Assembly: GCA_036320915.1 (NCBI GenBank)
Contig: JAXBDG010000007.1
Coordinates: 2,356,001-2,420,000 of the forward strand
Source: Linnemannia elongata
Taxonomy: Eukaryota > Mortierellomycota > Mortierellomycetes > Mortierellales > Mortierellaceae
Length of the DNA stretch: 64,000 nucleotides
Direction: 5' to 3'
A program made the translations under genes and the position numbers. Numbering within the stretch: the stretch's first letter is position 1; each line of letters starts with the position of its first letter. Below the pieces are notes generated by a model that was not told the origin of the DNA, ran no database searches, and saw only the letters and a program-made list of their open reading frames with translations. Shown here piece after piece: positions 36,234 to 46,278 of the stretch.

Positions 36234-38465
36234 ATGAAAGCTGACACCATCTTCGACCTCCCAGAACTCCTGGACGTCCTCGGAACACACCTCCCCCAAG
36301 GAACCCTCTACCGCTGCATCCAAGTCTCCAAAATCTGGCATGCCACATTCATTCCCCACCTCTGGAGAACCTTCACCGAAGGCTCCGTACATCAGTCCAA
36401 ATGGTCCCGTGATCTGGCATATGCCATCCAAACCCAAATCAACAATCCTCAGAACCTTGAATGGTACAAAGACGTCTACCGCAGGCATGCGAAATATATC
36501 CGTCACCTCACCATCAACACGCCGACTATCTTGGATGCCTGTCTCGATGGCGCCTTTGATCAGGTGCGATCGGAGTCACATTCGGAGAGCGTCTCTACTG
36601 GATCCTCACGAACAACTACAACAAAGCCTACTTCTGCTGCTGCTACTGCTAACGGCGCCGGAGGATCGCTCATGACCAACCTGGAGTTTCTTGACCTCAA
36701 CATATTTAAGCATGCTATCGACTGCTATTTTCAAATTCAACAACCAGGTGGTATTTTTGGCCCGAGTGGCGGTTTCGGTTTCACCAGTGGTGTCCCCTCC
36801 AACGGCTTTGGTACCACCAGCCTCTCAGTCGCCAGCACCAGCAACATCACCGGCGACAACAACAGCAACAGCACTGACAATGCTACAGCGAATTTCACAT
36901 CAACGACGACCGTTACTGCGGCATCACCGCCGCCACTCGCTACCGAGAAAGCCTTTGTCAAAGCCTGTCAACGACTTGTCCTTAACAACCCTCGATTGCG
37001 CACCTTGTTCAGCTCATACTCCATGGCGATCCTCCAAGGCTTGGAAGGTGGTAGTGGCGCCCTCCTACGGTCACTTAAGAGCCTCGCATGCATCCCGACG
37101 GATGGTCTGATCCCAAGGATTTTGCCACCCCATGTGACACATCTCAAGCTGATCGACAGCTTCGGCATTCATGTGAATTCGTACTCCACCGCTTCAAGAG
37201 GTTCGGGGACGACAGCCTTGGTCCATAAAGGGTTGAAGTCGTTGGAGGTGGCCTGTATCAAGTCTGGAGCCCATCTCAAGGAGGTCTTGACTCAGGTGCC
37301 CTCCCTCAAGACCCTGTTCATCAACGCGTTCGTCCCTCCTTTTGAATTTGGGGATGGTTTTGGAACAGCTACTCCGATCCCCGTGAGAATATCCTGGTCA
37401 GCATCCCAGATCACGGTCCTGAAGTGTCAGCAGACTCGAGGCGCCTTCAGCGTTTCACCTGGGTTTGAGGACTTCTTTAGCTGTTTCCCTTTACTTGTCG
37501 AGTACCACGATGACGTTTGGTACCCCACCGTCGGCGCTCAATTGGTCAAGTACTGCCCGCTCGTGGAGGTCATTAGTATATATCAAGACCCCTATGCATC
37601 TTTTACGTTCCGAACCTTCCTCAAGCCTCAGCCTCGCCTAAAGGGATGGTCTGTGTGCGACAGTGTGTCAATTTTGTTGACGGGGCTAACGAGGCTTCGC
37701 GTGCTGGATATCCCCTATCAGGCGATCAAGGCGGAGAATGTTCTGAAGACACCTTGGGTCTGTTTGGACTTGGAGAAGTTTCAGTGCCAGATTGCTGAGG
37801 TGCCATTCCTGACCGATGAAGAAGAACAGCAGGTCCAGGAGATCCGTCAGCGAGAGACACGAGCGACAAGTTGTGCTCTGGAGTACATCAGGACAGACGA
37901 AGAGGACGCGCTCATTGCGCTCAGCGAGAGATGTGTCTATACAAGGGAGGGCATCATGGCCCAGCTCTCCAAGTTGACCTCACTCAAGTTCTTGTCTCTC
38001 AGCCCAGACTTCAAAGCAGGAAACGATCTCTATGAAAACTGGACAAACGCCATGCGTGTTTACAAGTCTGAGCGGGATGGTCGGAGTTACATCCGATATG
38101 ACGACGTCATGCCGGACACCCTCTACTTTCGCCTCAACAATGGCCTCGACCAGCTCGCCTCTTTGACAAAGCTTGAGTACCTTAGTTTTGAATCCATAGA
38201 CCACCGGATGGAGACCGCCGATATCGAATGGTTCGCGAACCATCTCCCAAGACTGAAAGAGATGCGCGGACTGGTGACGGAGAATTATGTTGGGATGGAA
38301 CCCGATCCCGAAAACGATGCTCTTGTTGCACTGATCCGGAGACTTCGCCCAGATGTTGTTCAAAATCAGAGCTTTGGTGGCTTCTTGCCCTCTCTATCTA
38401 ACACGAATATTGAGTACCTGAACGGGGTCACTGGCACTCCTTCGCAATCGCGTCATAACAGATAG
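36234..38465 (+). CDS. F-box protein with irregular LRRs (743 aa)
   Basis: The F-box is at residues about 1-48: TIFDLPELLDVLGTHLPQGT, then QVSKIWHATFIPHLWRTF. A Ser/Thr/Asn/Gly-rich loop (about 115-245) splits the N-terminal part. Irregular leucine-rich segments follow (LRTLFSS, LKSLACIP, LTRLRVLDIP, LTSLKFLSLSP, LTKLEYLSFES). The C-terminus has TADIEWFANHLPRLKEMRG, a diverged form of the family-end motif. F-box proteins bind Skp1 and present substrates to the SCF ubiquitin ligase; the substrate here is unknown. The frame is open upstream to 35967, but the ATG at 36234 is chosen because it starts directly at the F-box and follows a CA/C-rich leader. It is more diverged from the 40-53 kb copies than they are from each other. 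It is intact and intronless. Confidence 0.85.
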   Translation: MKADTIFDLPELLDVLGTHLPQGTLYRCIQVSKIWHATFIPHLWRTFTEGSVHQSKWSRDLAYAIQTQINNPQNLEWYKDVYRRHAKYIRHLTINTPTILDACLDGAFDQVRSESHSESVSTGSSRTTTTKPTSAAATANGAGGSLMTNLEFLDLNIFKHAIDCYFQIQQPGGIFGPSGGFGFTSGVPSNGFGTTSLSVASTSNITGDNNSNSTDNATANFTSTTTVTAASPPPLATEKAFVKACQRLVLNNPRLRTLFSSYSMAILQGLEGGSGALLRSLKSLACIPTDGLIPRILPPHVTHLKLIDSFGIHVNSYSTASRGSGTTALVHKGLKSLEVACIKSGAHLKEVLTQVPSLKTLFINAFVPPFEFGDGFGTATPIPVRISWSASQITVLKCQQTRGAFSVSPGFEDFFSCFPLLVEYHDDVWYPTVGAQLVKYCPLVEVISIYQDPYASFTFRTFLKPQPRLKGWSVCDSVSILLTGLTRLRVLDIPYQAIKAENVLKTPWVCLDLEKFQCQIAEVPFLTDEEEQQVQEIRQRETRATSCALEYIRTDEEDALIALSERCVYTREGIMAQLSKLTSLKFLSLSPDFKAGNDLYENWTNAMRVYKSERDGRSYIRYDDVMPDTLYFRLNNGLDQLASLTKLEYLSFESIDHRMETADIEWFANHLPRLKEMRGLVTENYVGMEPDPENDALVALIRRLRPDVVQNQSFGGFLPSLSNTNIEYLNGVTGTPSQSRHNR

Positions 38466-39710
38466 TCGTCTCGCTCTCGCTACATTCGACGTTCATTAAT
38501 TAAACGCCTCATTTTTTGTTATTACTCTAAATGATTGGGTAAACTTCTTTTTATTTTGTTAAACTGCACTGCGGTGGTTATCCTCTGGTAATCCTGATAC
38601 ATTTATTTGACATGTCTATTTTCACCTCCATTTTTTCTATGATTGAACAGATTCCAGAAGTTGCTCCTCCCACTGTTGGTGGATCTTTTCCAATTCTACC
38701 AAATGCTCCTGCCTTAGCTGCCCTACATCCTGTTCATACTTTAACTGAGCGAGCACAAGTCGCTCAAGGGGATTGAGAAGACCCTCATTGGCTTGCTTTT
38801 TTTGGCCTACTTGGTATCTCTCCAGCTAATGGTGGAAGTGACGGAAAATTCTTGCTACAACCTGGTATAATATGGTGACCATGGCGATGGCGGCACAATG
38901 CACTGGGATCTATTCAAGGATTGCTCCCATGACAGTTGATCGATTTTTCGGGACAAGTGGTACTATCGCGGTGTCGAAAAAGGAGGTAATGGTGGTAGTG
39001 GATATGATGTTGGTCCTGATATTTCTGTAGATGGAAGCGATTGAAGATTCTGAGTTTCAAAAAGTCGCCACAAATGCCTCCTTCAGATCGTAATGTAACT
39101 CTTGGTCCGCATTACGACCAACGATCGAGGTTTCCTAGAAAAGCGATATGAGACTGCTGAATGCAAGGGTTGGTGTAGGGCATAGTGACTAAGAGGGTCA
39201 GGCTGGATGTTGGATAAGAGATCATAAAATCACTACTTGTGATACACAGCAAAACACTTTTACCTGCGTGCATATACCAAGTATGAACTTGCTCATGAGT
39301 GGCCCAGTTTCCTCGAATCCTCACCTGCAACGCTGGGCTCAGAATCCATGTGTGACATGCAGATGTACCTTTACACTAAGTAACACGGGGTAACAAAAAA
39401 AATCAAATGCAGGGTTCCCTTTGTGTCCATGCATTGTCTTGTCCTGCAATGTGACGCAGCCATCAAACCTTTTTATTCTGTGTGCGCAATTATTTGTTTT
39501 GACTCTTTCCTTCCCTTTCGACCTTTAGTCTTAATCTCTACTCTCTGACAACACAACCATTTCACAGCTAATATCAGCACAACAGTAACGCTTCATCCCC
39601 TCACATATTCATCGTCAACCCAGCCTTGTCCTAGCTCTTCATAAACATCCATCCAACTCCCCACTGTGACTCCTTCTCTCTCACCCACCTTACTTACTTC
39701 CGCAGCTAGA
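38466..39710. other. Intergenic, decayed sequence, no gene named
   Basis: Plus-strand open stretches near 38650-38780 (IPEVAPPTVGGSFPILPNAP) look like former coding DNA but end in stops and cannot be identified. The last 200 bases are CT-rich, like the leaders of the F-box genes, and lead into the F-box relic at 39711. Confidence 0.4.
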
Positions 39711-40155
39711 ATGTCCCATCTTCCACATCCCAGAAATCAAAAAAACCTCATCGGTCCTTACCTATCAACCCGAGACCTGGTCCACTTCTGTCTCGTCAAC
39801 AAGACATAGAACGCCTCCTTCACCCTTACTTCTGATCATTCTTACCCTTCGAACGCCCCATAACTCACTTGTGCTATCCTTGTGCTCAACTGGCAGAGGC
39901 AAGAGATTTCCTGGATGACCGAGAGCTGGCCGAGACTGGGGGCTGTCTGTGATGGGATTGAAGAGCTCCTATAGGTCGATGTTGGAAGCTGAGGCCGCGC
40001 GGTGGCTGCGGACGCGGACGAATCATCCCCATATCCGTCAAGAGGCAAGCCGAGATTTTTATCCGGAGGAGATGGGCGGCGGAGGAGGAGGAGGGGGGAT
40101 GTTGTTGAGAGATGACGAGAATGGAAACGAGTGGCGGTCATTTACGTTTCCTTGA
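39711..40155 (+). pseudogene. F-box gene relic, both ends kept, middle deleted
   Basis: From the ATG at 39711 the F-box of the 53.2-kb paralogue is recognisable (GPYLSTRDLVHFCLVNKT), and TAG then stands where the Trp of the VNKxWNASF motif belongs. After about 45 codons the sequence jumps to the C-terminal end of the family: SWMTESWPRLGAVCDGIEEL, and in a shifted frame LRTRTNHPHIRQEASRDF. About 1.3-1.4 kb of central repeats is missing compared with full-length copies. Nonsense, frameshift and deletion together make it a clear relic. It is the only copy of this subfamily between 39 and 54 kb on the plus strand. Confidence 0.85.
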
Positions 40156-40374
40156 CGGGTAGGATAAGGGACTGTTGCGGGTCGTAAGCATCAGTCTGTC
40201 TTTGTTAAGTAGTAAAGATTGTTCTCTCCATACAATCATGCACGATTCTTTTTTTCTTTTATCCCATTAACATCACTTTTTTCTTTCCTGTAGCCAAGGA
40301 AGCAAATGTTATCAGTTTCACCGCGCGAGACCAATTCAAAGGAAGTGAGAGTGCGATCATGCATTCCTTACAAT

Positions 40375-42354
40375 TTATTCATCTCTCATATATCCACATG
40401 ACTTCAGTTTGACTTGAGGATACTTTTCATATAACCAATTCTGAGCTGCAACCTCCGCATCCGCAGAATAATTAAACCCGGTCATATGTTTCAACTTTGG
40501 CCAACTCGTCATCATCCAATCAACCTCCTCTATCCCCATCGACGTTGCCATCCGCATAACATTCAACACGTCCAAGTCCTTTAACCCCTCCATTAGTCCA
40601 AGCCCACTCCTGAGACTCATCTCTAAGCAGTTGTACTGATAGTTCTCATCATCCCTATGTTCCAGAACAGAGACATGACCCCTCATCATATAATATTCGT
40701 CCAGACAATCGTAATAACGATCTTCATATCCTAGTTCCAATCGCTCCAGTCGACACAGCCTCGCAAGACGCTGATAGACTTGTCTCTGATAATCCTGGCC
40801 CTGCCCTAGGTACGTCTCTTCCAGTACCATCCCGTCCTGCAGAGGATATCCGTGAAATGTCTTGGTGATATCTGGTCGTGGGATCCCTGTAATCTTGGCC
40901 CGGAAATCTTTCAGCGTCGACTCACATAACCAAGGCTTGAGCTGACTGGTCGATGGCTCGAGGTCAATAAATTCGTCCGCAAGCAAAAACGGCACCTCAT
41001 CATACTGGGACGGGATTCCGCACAAGGTCACAAAGGTGTGCAAGTTCGGGCTGGATGCTAGAATCTCGACCATCTGTGCACTCGTCAGACTTGCTCGTTC
41101 GGCTGTCTCGAACATCTTGAGGAACTCGAGTGTGACGCAATGGTTGTGTTTGATCAGGACATCGGCAGAATAAAACCCCAGAAATTCCACTTCGATCGAT
41201 CGCCAGCCTGCACGACAGGCCGACAGCATGGACGCCAGATCAATATCCTCAACCTCCCAGGTGTCGCCGCCTAAGCCTAAGTTGATTTCATTGAGGTTGG
41301 GTAGGCCGTTCTTGAGAGCAGTACCGAGAAGTCGAACAGTCGCTGTGCTGACGAAATCAAGCTCGAATCTCTTGAGAAACTCGCTCGCTGTCAAGGCTGA
41401 GACCCAACTTGGGTCGATCGAGGTGACGTGGAGCGTGTGAAGGTTGCTGCATCGCCCAAGAAACCGGGAAAATGATGACGGGTAAAGGTCTTTCTCCCTG
41501 CAAATCACCTTCAAGACTTTCATCGCTGGCAGCAGGCATATGCCTCTCTCCTCCTCGTCATCTGTTCTTGTGTTGTTATTATTGTGGCTGTTGTCGCTGT
41601 CGTTATCTTCTTCATCCGTGTGGGCGTGCTGTCTAAAGTCACGGTATCCAAAATGAAACCTCAACTCCTGCAACCCAGTAGGGCACTGCGAGAACAAAAG
41701 AGATGGAACAGAAGACTTTGCGAATGTAATAGGAGACGGAAATGCAATCACGAGCAGCTTTAGCGTGTCCGGGAGTCTCTGAAGCAAGATCCTTCTCCAC
41801 AACGAGTATCCGTCGGTTCCTGTATTGTATAAGTGTAAGGTTGACATTTTCAAGGTCTGCAGGTTTGTGCATTTTTGGACAAGATGCAACATGAGGTCAA
41901 TTGATTTTGGACAAGAGCGCAGTGGCAGCGGTGAAGGCGACGTCACAGGTCCTGATCCTGGAGATAGCGGCTGTTCGATTATGAGTGAGAAAGGATGAAC
42001 ATCCAGGTGCTTGACCCTCCGGCAAAAAGTCGACAGAGGAAATGACGACCATGAATACCCAGAGTCGTTGTGCACCCCATTAACAAGTGCAGGAAGAGGA
42101 GGAGGAAGCTGGTGGGTAGAGCAATAGTCTACTAAGACGAGTCGTGAAAAGAACACTCTGAGACGTGGGAGAATCCACAGGTTGTCGACTTCCCACTCGG
42201 GCGATTGATTTGGGAGTGGGGGGATGGTGCGCCAAAGGATGGGGGTGAGGAGGGTGTTCCAGGTTTTATTGACGCGGACGCATTGAGCTAGGTCACGGAT
42301 GGGAAGATAGGCGGCGATCTGTTCGATTAGCTCGGGGATGATGAGCGCTGACAT
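40375..42354 (-). CDS. F-box/LRR protein (659 aa)
   Basis: The F-box is at residues 1-45 (ALIIPELIEQIAAYLPIRDL, VRVNKTWNTLLTPILWRT). An irregular leucine-rich region follows (CTNLQTLKMSTL, CSNLHTLHVTSI), with an acidic Asp/Glu/Asn loop around residues 265-290. The C-terminus has the family signature GIEEVDWMMTSWPKLKHMTG and a closing KYPQVKLKSC. Expected role: Skp1-binding substrate receptor of an SCF ubiquitin ligase; the target is unknown. The frame is open 62 codons further upstream, but the ATG at 42354 immediately precedes the F-box as in its relatives, and the extra residues are not family-like. Intronless and intact. Confidence 0.85.
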   Translation of the reverse strand: MSALIIPELIEQIAAYLPIRDLAQCVRVNKTWNTLLTPILWRTIPPLPNQSPEWEVDNLWILPRLRVFFSRLVLVDYCSTHQLPPPLPALVNGVHNDSGYSWSSFPLSTFCRRVKHLDVHPFSLIIEQPLSPGSGPVTSPSPLPLRSCPKSIDLMLHLVQKCTNLQTLKMSTLHLYNTGTDGYSLWRRILLQRLPDTLKLLVIAFPSPITFAKSSVPSLLFSQCPTGLQELRFHFGYRDFRQHAHTDEEDNDSDNSHNNNNTRTDDEEERGICLLPAMKVLKVICREKDLYPSSFSRFLGRCSNLHTLHVTSIDPSWVSALTASEFLKRFELDFVSTATVRLLGTALKNGLPNLNEINLGLGGDTWEVEDIDLASMLSACRAGWRSIEVEFLGFYSADVLIKHNHCVTLEFLKMFETAERASLTSAQMVEILASSPNLHTFVTLCGIPSQYDEVPFLLADEFIDLEPSTSQLKPWLCESTLKDFRAKITGIPRPDITKTFHGYPLQDGMVLEETYLGQGQDYQRQVYQRLARLCRLERLELGYEDRYYDCLDEYYMMRGHVSVLEHRDDENYQYNCLEMSLRSGLGLMEGLKDLDVLNVMRMATSMGIEEVDWMMTSWPKLKHMTGFNYSADAEVAAQNWLYEKYPQVKLKSCGYMRDE

Positions 42355-42808
42355 GGTGGAACAGACTGTGTGAATGAGTTGATTGGTGGTGAGGTTGTTT
42401 TTGATGAGCAAGGAAAAAGGAAGATGAGGAAAGTAGCGGCAGGCAAGGAAGGGGACGCAGCAACCTTTCTCCCTCCACTTCCCTTTGTTCTGTTTTATCT
42501 CATTGGCCAACAATGGCACGTGCGAGGGTGTGACTGACAAAATCCCCGAGAGTTGGTGGCGTTTTGGTCACTGGCGATTCATACTTGCATGCCTGAGAAA
42601 ATAATGAAACGAACAACTTTTGACCAGTGACCATTCCTTTTTTAAAAACACAAGTTATGAGAGGTATGCTCGCTCTTAGCTGTATGAAAGATGGAGAATA
42701 TAGACTCAGCAAGTGTTTTGTGAACAAAAACGTGTGTTGCCATTGCCGACGTGTTGCGAAAAAAATGAAGAAAGTCATATGAAAAACATATGTTTTATAG
42801 CCTCCCGT

Positions 42809-44761
42809 TCAATCGTCTCCACGATTCGGGCAGGTTTGACTATGCTTGATATCTCGACGATTCTGTGTCAACCTATTCGTACCCGCAGTCTCAGGCCATG
42901 CTCTATTACGCATCATCCTATGAACAACCTCCAGTCTCGGCCAATGCTCCACCATCCACTTCACCTCCTCAACCCCAATCGATGTCTGCATAGCCATCAC
43001 GCATACTTTTCGAATCTTCTTCAACCCTGCCAACCTTCCCAATCCACTCGCAAGAGTCATGTCCAGGCAATCGGCATGCTCATTATAATCACCTAGCAAC
43101 TCTTCGTCGGGAGGCAGGTCTATGATCCAGCTGCTTCTGTTTCCTCGAGGAGATTGGTGTCCAAGAGCCAGTCGTTCCAGATTCGTGAACCTTGCCAGTC
43201 GTTCGTAGACTCGCTGCTGGATGTCATTCCTCTGTCCTGGGTACTCTTCTCGTGCGACTTTAGTGACACCAGGTCGTGGGATACGTGCGATCCTGGCACA
43301 AAAGACTTTCAGGGTCGACTCGCACGCCCAAGGGTTGAGAGTGTCGGAGGTAGGATTCAGATCGATAAAGTCCGTTGCCGAGATGAACGCTCTATCCACT
43401 GCGTTAGGCCCGTCTGGCCGATGGTGCATAATAAACTTGACAAGACGGGGACTAAACGACAAAATCTGACGTATCTGATGGCTGGTCACTCCATCTGCAA
43501 CGCATATTTCTAGTTCCTCCAGGTTCGAACAGTGCGTGATCAGTGCGTCTGCCGAGAGCGAACCTATGTACGGCAGGCGAAGCAATCTCCATCCTGAATG
43601 GCACGCCCTAATCACCGACGCAACCTCCAGGTCCGAGTCAGGGTCAGATTCAGCGAGGACATGGAAACCGTCCAGTCTAAGAAATAGACCGGAAGTAATA
43701 GCAGATGTAAAATACAAAAGGGCCCATTTGTTCATGGCCAAAACCGTCAATCTCTCGAGGCAACTGCAAGATCTCAACGCCTGAGCCCACGTGGTGTCAT
43801 AACTCCTCAAATAGAAACTCTCCAGGTTGACACACCGTCTCAAGAAACGGACATACGAAGGCGGATACCTATATTCATAAAATTCGAAACGCAGGTCCGT
43901 CAAGGCAGGCAATGGCGACCTTACAACATCCTCTTTAGTGTCGACACCCGAACTCTCGTTCCTTCCGCTATAGTCACGATAATAGGCGTCAAGTGTCAGC
44001 TTCCGCAACCCTAAGGGACACCGTGCAAGCAACAACGCTAAGATGGTCGACTTTGACAAACTGATACTGGCATCGAGTATGATGTGGAGCTCTCTGAGGG
44101 AGTCTGGGAATCCGCGAGTCACGACTGTTTTCCAGAAGTAGTACTCTGCCGAAAGTTTGTCCTGGCCGTGGATCTGCAAGGTTTGGAGGTTGGGGCATCG
44201 CTTGAAGAGGTGGAATAAGATCTCAGCAGTTGTGAGGTTGGGGTTGTGGTTGTGACGGTGGCTGTGGTGCTGTACTGCTGCTGCTGTGTCCGCGGTGGCG
44301 TTGGCGATGGCTGGGTGACCCGGCGCCATGATGATGACTTGATATGGTTCAGGACTGTACGGTATCAGAAGAAGCTTCTGATCGACATAGAGGGTCTGGA
44401 TCCAGCGGCCGTATTTTGAGAGTTCTGGTACTGACACGTTGTTATTGTTTTCGACCTCTGATGTAATGTGTCGTTGTTGCTGTTGCTGTTCGTAGAGTAT
44501 ATCCTGCACAACCAAAGGAAGAAACCTGTTCCACTTGCAAACCAGCAAATCCATGGTGCAGTTATGGCTTGTGTAAGGAGGAGCCGCCATATATACGGAT
44601 CGCCAGAGATAAGGGGTGAAGACGGCATTCCAGGCTTTGTTGACGAGACAGAAATTGGTGATGTCTCGCCTCGACAGATGCGAGCCGAGCTGGTCCAGTA
44701 GCTCCGGGATGTGAAACACTATTGTTGCGGGGGTCAAGGAGAGGGAGGAGGGAGATGCCAT
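42809..44761 (-). CDS. F-box/LRR protein, tandem copy A (650 aa)
   Basis: After a short Ser/Thr leader, the F-box lies at residues about 14-58 (IVFHIPELLDQLGSHLSRRD, LVNKAWNAVFTPYLWRS). A Gln run (about 92-96), a His/Ala-rich linker (about 155-175), and irregular leucine-rich segments follow (CPNLQTLQIHG, CVNLESFYLRS, CSCLERLTVLA, CSNLEELEICV). The C-terminus has SIGVEEVKWMVEHWPRLEVV and a basic tail. Expected to recruit substrates to SCF ubiquitin ligase. It is nearly identical to copy B at 47513-49453 over roughly residues 1-580, but the last 50-60 residues differ strongly. The ATG at 44761 sits after a GA/CT-rich leader that is also shared with copy B. Intronless and intact. Confidence 0.88.
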   Translation of the reverse strand: MASPSSLSLTPATIVFHIPELLDQLGSHLSRRDITNFCLVNKAWNAVFTPYLWRSVYMAAPPYTSHNCTMDLLVCKWNRFLPLVVQDILYEQQQQQRHITSEVENNNNVSVPELSKYGRWIQTLYVDQKLLLIPYSPEPYQVIIMAPGHPAIANATADTAAAVQHHSHRHNHNPNLTTAEILFHLFKRCPNLQTLQIHGQDKLSAEYYFWKTVVTRGFPDSLRELHIILDASISLSKSTILALLLARCPLGLRKLTLDAYYRDYSGRNESSGVDTKEDVVRSPLPALTDLRFEFYEYRYPPSYVRFLRRCVNLESFYLRSYDTTWAQALRSCSCLERLTVLAMNKWALLYFTSAITSGLFLRLDGFHVLAESDPDSDLEVASVIRACHSGWRLLRLPYIGSLSADALITHCSNLEELEICVADGVTSHQIRQILSFSPRLVKFIMHHRPDGPNAVDRAFISATDFIDLNPTSDTLNPWACESTLKVFCARIARIPRPGVTKVAREEYPGQRNDIQQRVYERLARFTNLERLALGHQSPRGNRSSWIIDLPPDEELLGDYNEHADCLDMTLASGLGRLAGLKKIRKVCVMAMQTSIGVEEVKWMVEHWPRLEVVHRMMRNRAWPETAGTNRLTQNRRDIKHSQTCPNRGDD

Positions 44762-45229
44762 GGTGAATGAAAAAAAAGGTGAATGATAAAAGGAAGTGGA
44801 GAGTGAACGTGTTGCAGTGTTTGGGAGTGTGTAATGAGGATGAGGAGGATTTTAAAGAGGTTGGAGGGGTCGAAAATAGAAAAAAGAAAAGAAAGAGAAA
44901 AGTCGAAAGGGGGTGCGCTGTATACTTTTTTCGTTGTGACAACAATGGGAGTGTCGACTCTTAAGCGGAATTTGCGCAGACCACGTTGCGAAAATCTAAA
45001 ATTTCGTGGTTGGAATAGAAAACGCATGCCTTCATAGAATGGGATGGTTAATTGGTTGCAATGGACTTAGATGCCCTGGGCACCCAAAGGTAGTTAAAAT
45101 TAAGGAACAGCATCAGAGAAGAAAAATGAGGAAATTATAGTCATTTAGTAGATGGTTTTAAAGACACAATCGACTGTAAGGGTGTAAGTCGCCAGTCGAC
45201 TGAAAAAAATATGGAGTCGACTGACACCT

Positions 45230-46235
45230 CTATTTTAGAGTCTCAGATTCACAAAAATCCGCAGGAAATGGCGATGGAGAAGCCGGAACCCTGGGCCGTT
45301 TTCAGTTCTGAATGCGAATTCGACTCGTAAAATTGACCATGTCAGATTAGGCACCGGCAGTTTTAAGACTTCAATTTTGCACTCAAGCCATTTGGGGCTA
45401 TTAGGTTTTTTGATGAGAGGGAAGAAATGTCAAGCAAATGAGCGGATTAAGAAGCGTCCCATGCGAAAAAATACATCAAAAATCATGTATTTTTAGCATA
45501 CTAACGAGCCAATCAGGTCAAACTGATACGTATAACTTTTGCTTTGAAAAACAGGGTCCAAACTTCAAAAAAAAGGCGAATTCGCATTAGTATTAGCATT
45601 CGCACGAGAACTGAAAACCCCCCTGGTACTTAGTGAAACAATTGTACAGTTTCAAGGCTGGTAAGGGATGTTTTGTTTTTTTTGAAACAGAGCGCCAGCA
45701 CGCGTTCCTTGTGAGGGGCGGGGCAGAGATAAGAAAAATGAAGCAATGCCCAGCAACCGCCTGGCACAAAATTTTCGTTCACTTCCTTTTTTTTTGCCCA
45801 ATAGTTTTTTTACGACAAATAAACAAATTGCTTTGTACTCTTGTTACCCTCCTCATGATAGTTAGGATGACATGTATCTCACCGCTACAAAGTTTTCTAT
45901 GCAAATTCTTTGATGCAGTCACTAACGGGATAGGTACAGCATATCCTTTGAACTGTCACCGAATTATGCACTATTATCATTTTTCATTTTGCGAGTTAGG
46001 CGATTGAAGCCCGCTGTGTTATCATGTCTTCTTTTCTCCCCTCAAAGATTAAGTAGAGGAGAGCTTGATATCACACTTAAAATATATATGACCCAAAGAA
46101 TGCGCATTGCCGAAGAAAAAAAAGAAAGTTACAACCCAAACACCATGGCTACCACACTGCCGAAGAGCTCACACTACGCATAGTATCGCCTATCAGTCGT
46201 CTTAAATTTTTTTGGCAAGTTAACATCCTTAATCT
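45230..46235 (+). repeat. Dispersed repeat, copy A (inverted partner at 61238-61852)
   Basis: Aligns in opposite orientation with 61852-61238 along its full length once the 326-bp MITE inside it is removed. Shared landmarks include TCTCAGATTCACAA near 45242, an ETERQH..FLVRGGAEIRK-coding stretch near 45685, TGACATGTATCTCACCGCTA near 45867, and GGCAAGTTAACATCC near 46214. No complete gene is seen. The open frame at 45633-46007 is paralleled in the partner, but both contain indels, so coding is doubtful. It lies inside segmental duplication unit 1 and is missing from unit 2. Confidence 0.8.
45295..45620. mobile_element. MITE with terminal inverted repeats, 326 bp
   Basis: The ends are inverted copies: GTTTTCAGTTCT then a short spacer and TGCGAAT on the left, and the reverse complement of the same on the right (...ATTCGCACGAGAACTGAAAAC). 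A second shared block, TGCGAATTCG, follows with a roughly 19-base indel. The flanks are a direct CCCTGG (45289-45294 and 45621-45626). The matching unoccupied site survives in the inverted repeat partner near 61786-61799, where CCGGAACCCTGGTACT (complement strand) has a single CCCTGG. No coding capacity, so it is a miniature non-autonomous DNA transposon. The exact duplication length (5-8 bases) is uncertain because of C runs. Confidence 0.82.
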
Positions 46236-46278
46236 TAAAACTGATAGAGTAGGCTAGCTCCTTGAGACGAAACATTGA

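Noticed and set aside
45633..46007. Open frame in the dispersed repeat as a conserved gene
   Set aside because: The partner at 61457-61864 reads similarly, but indels change both ends and neither has a clear start or domain. It is more likely repeat sequence.
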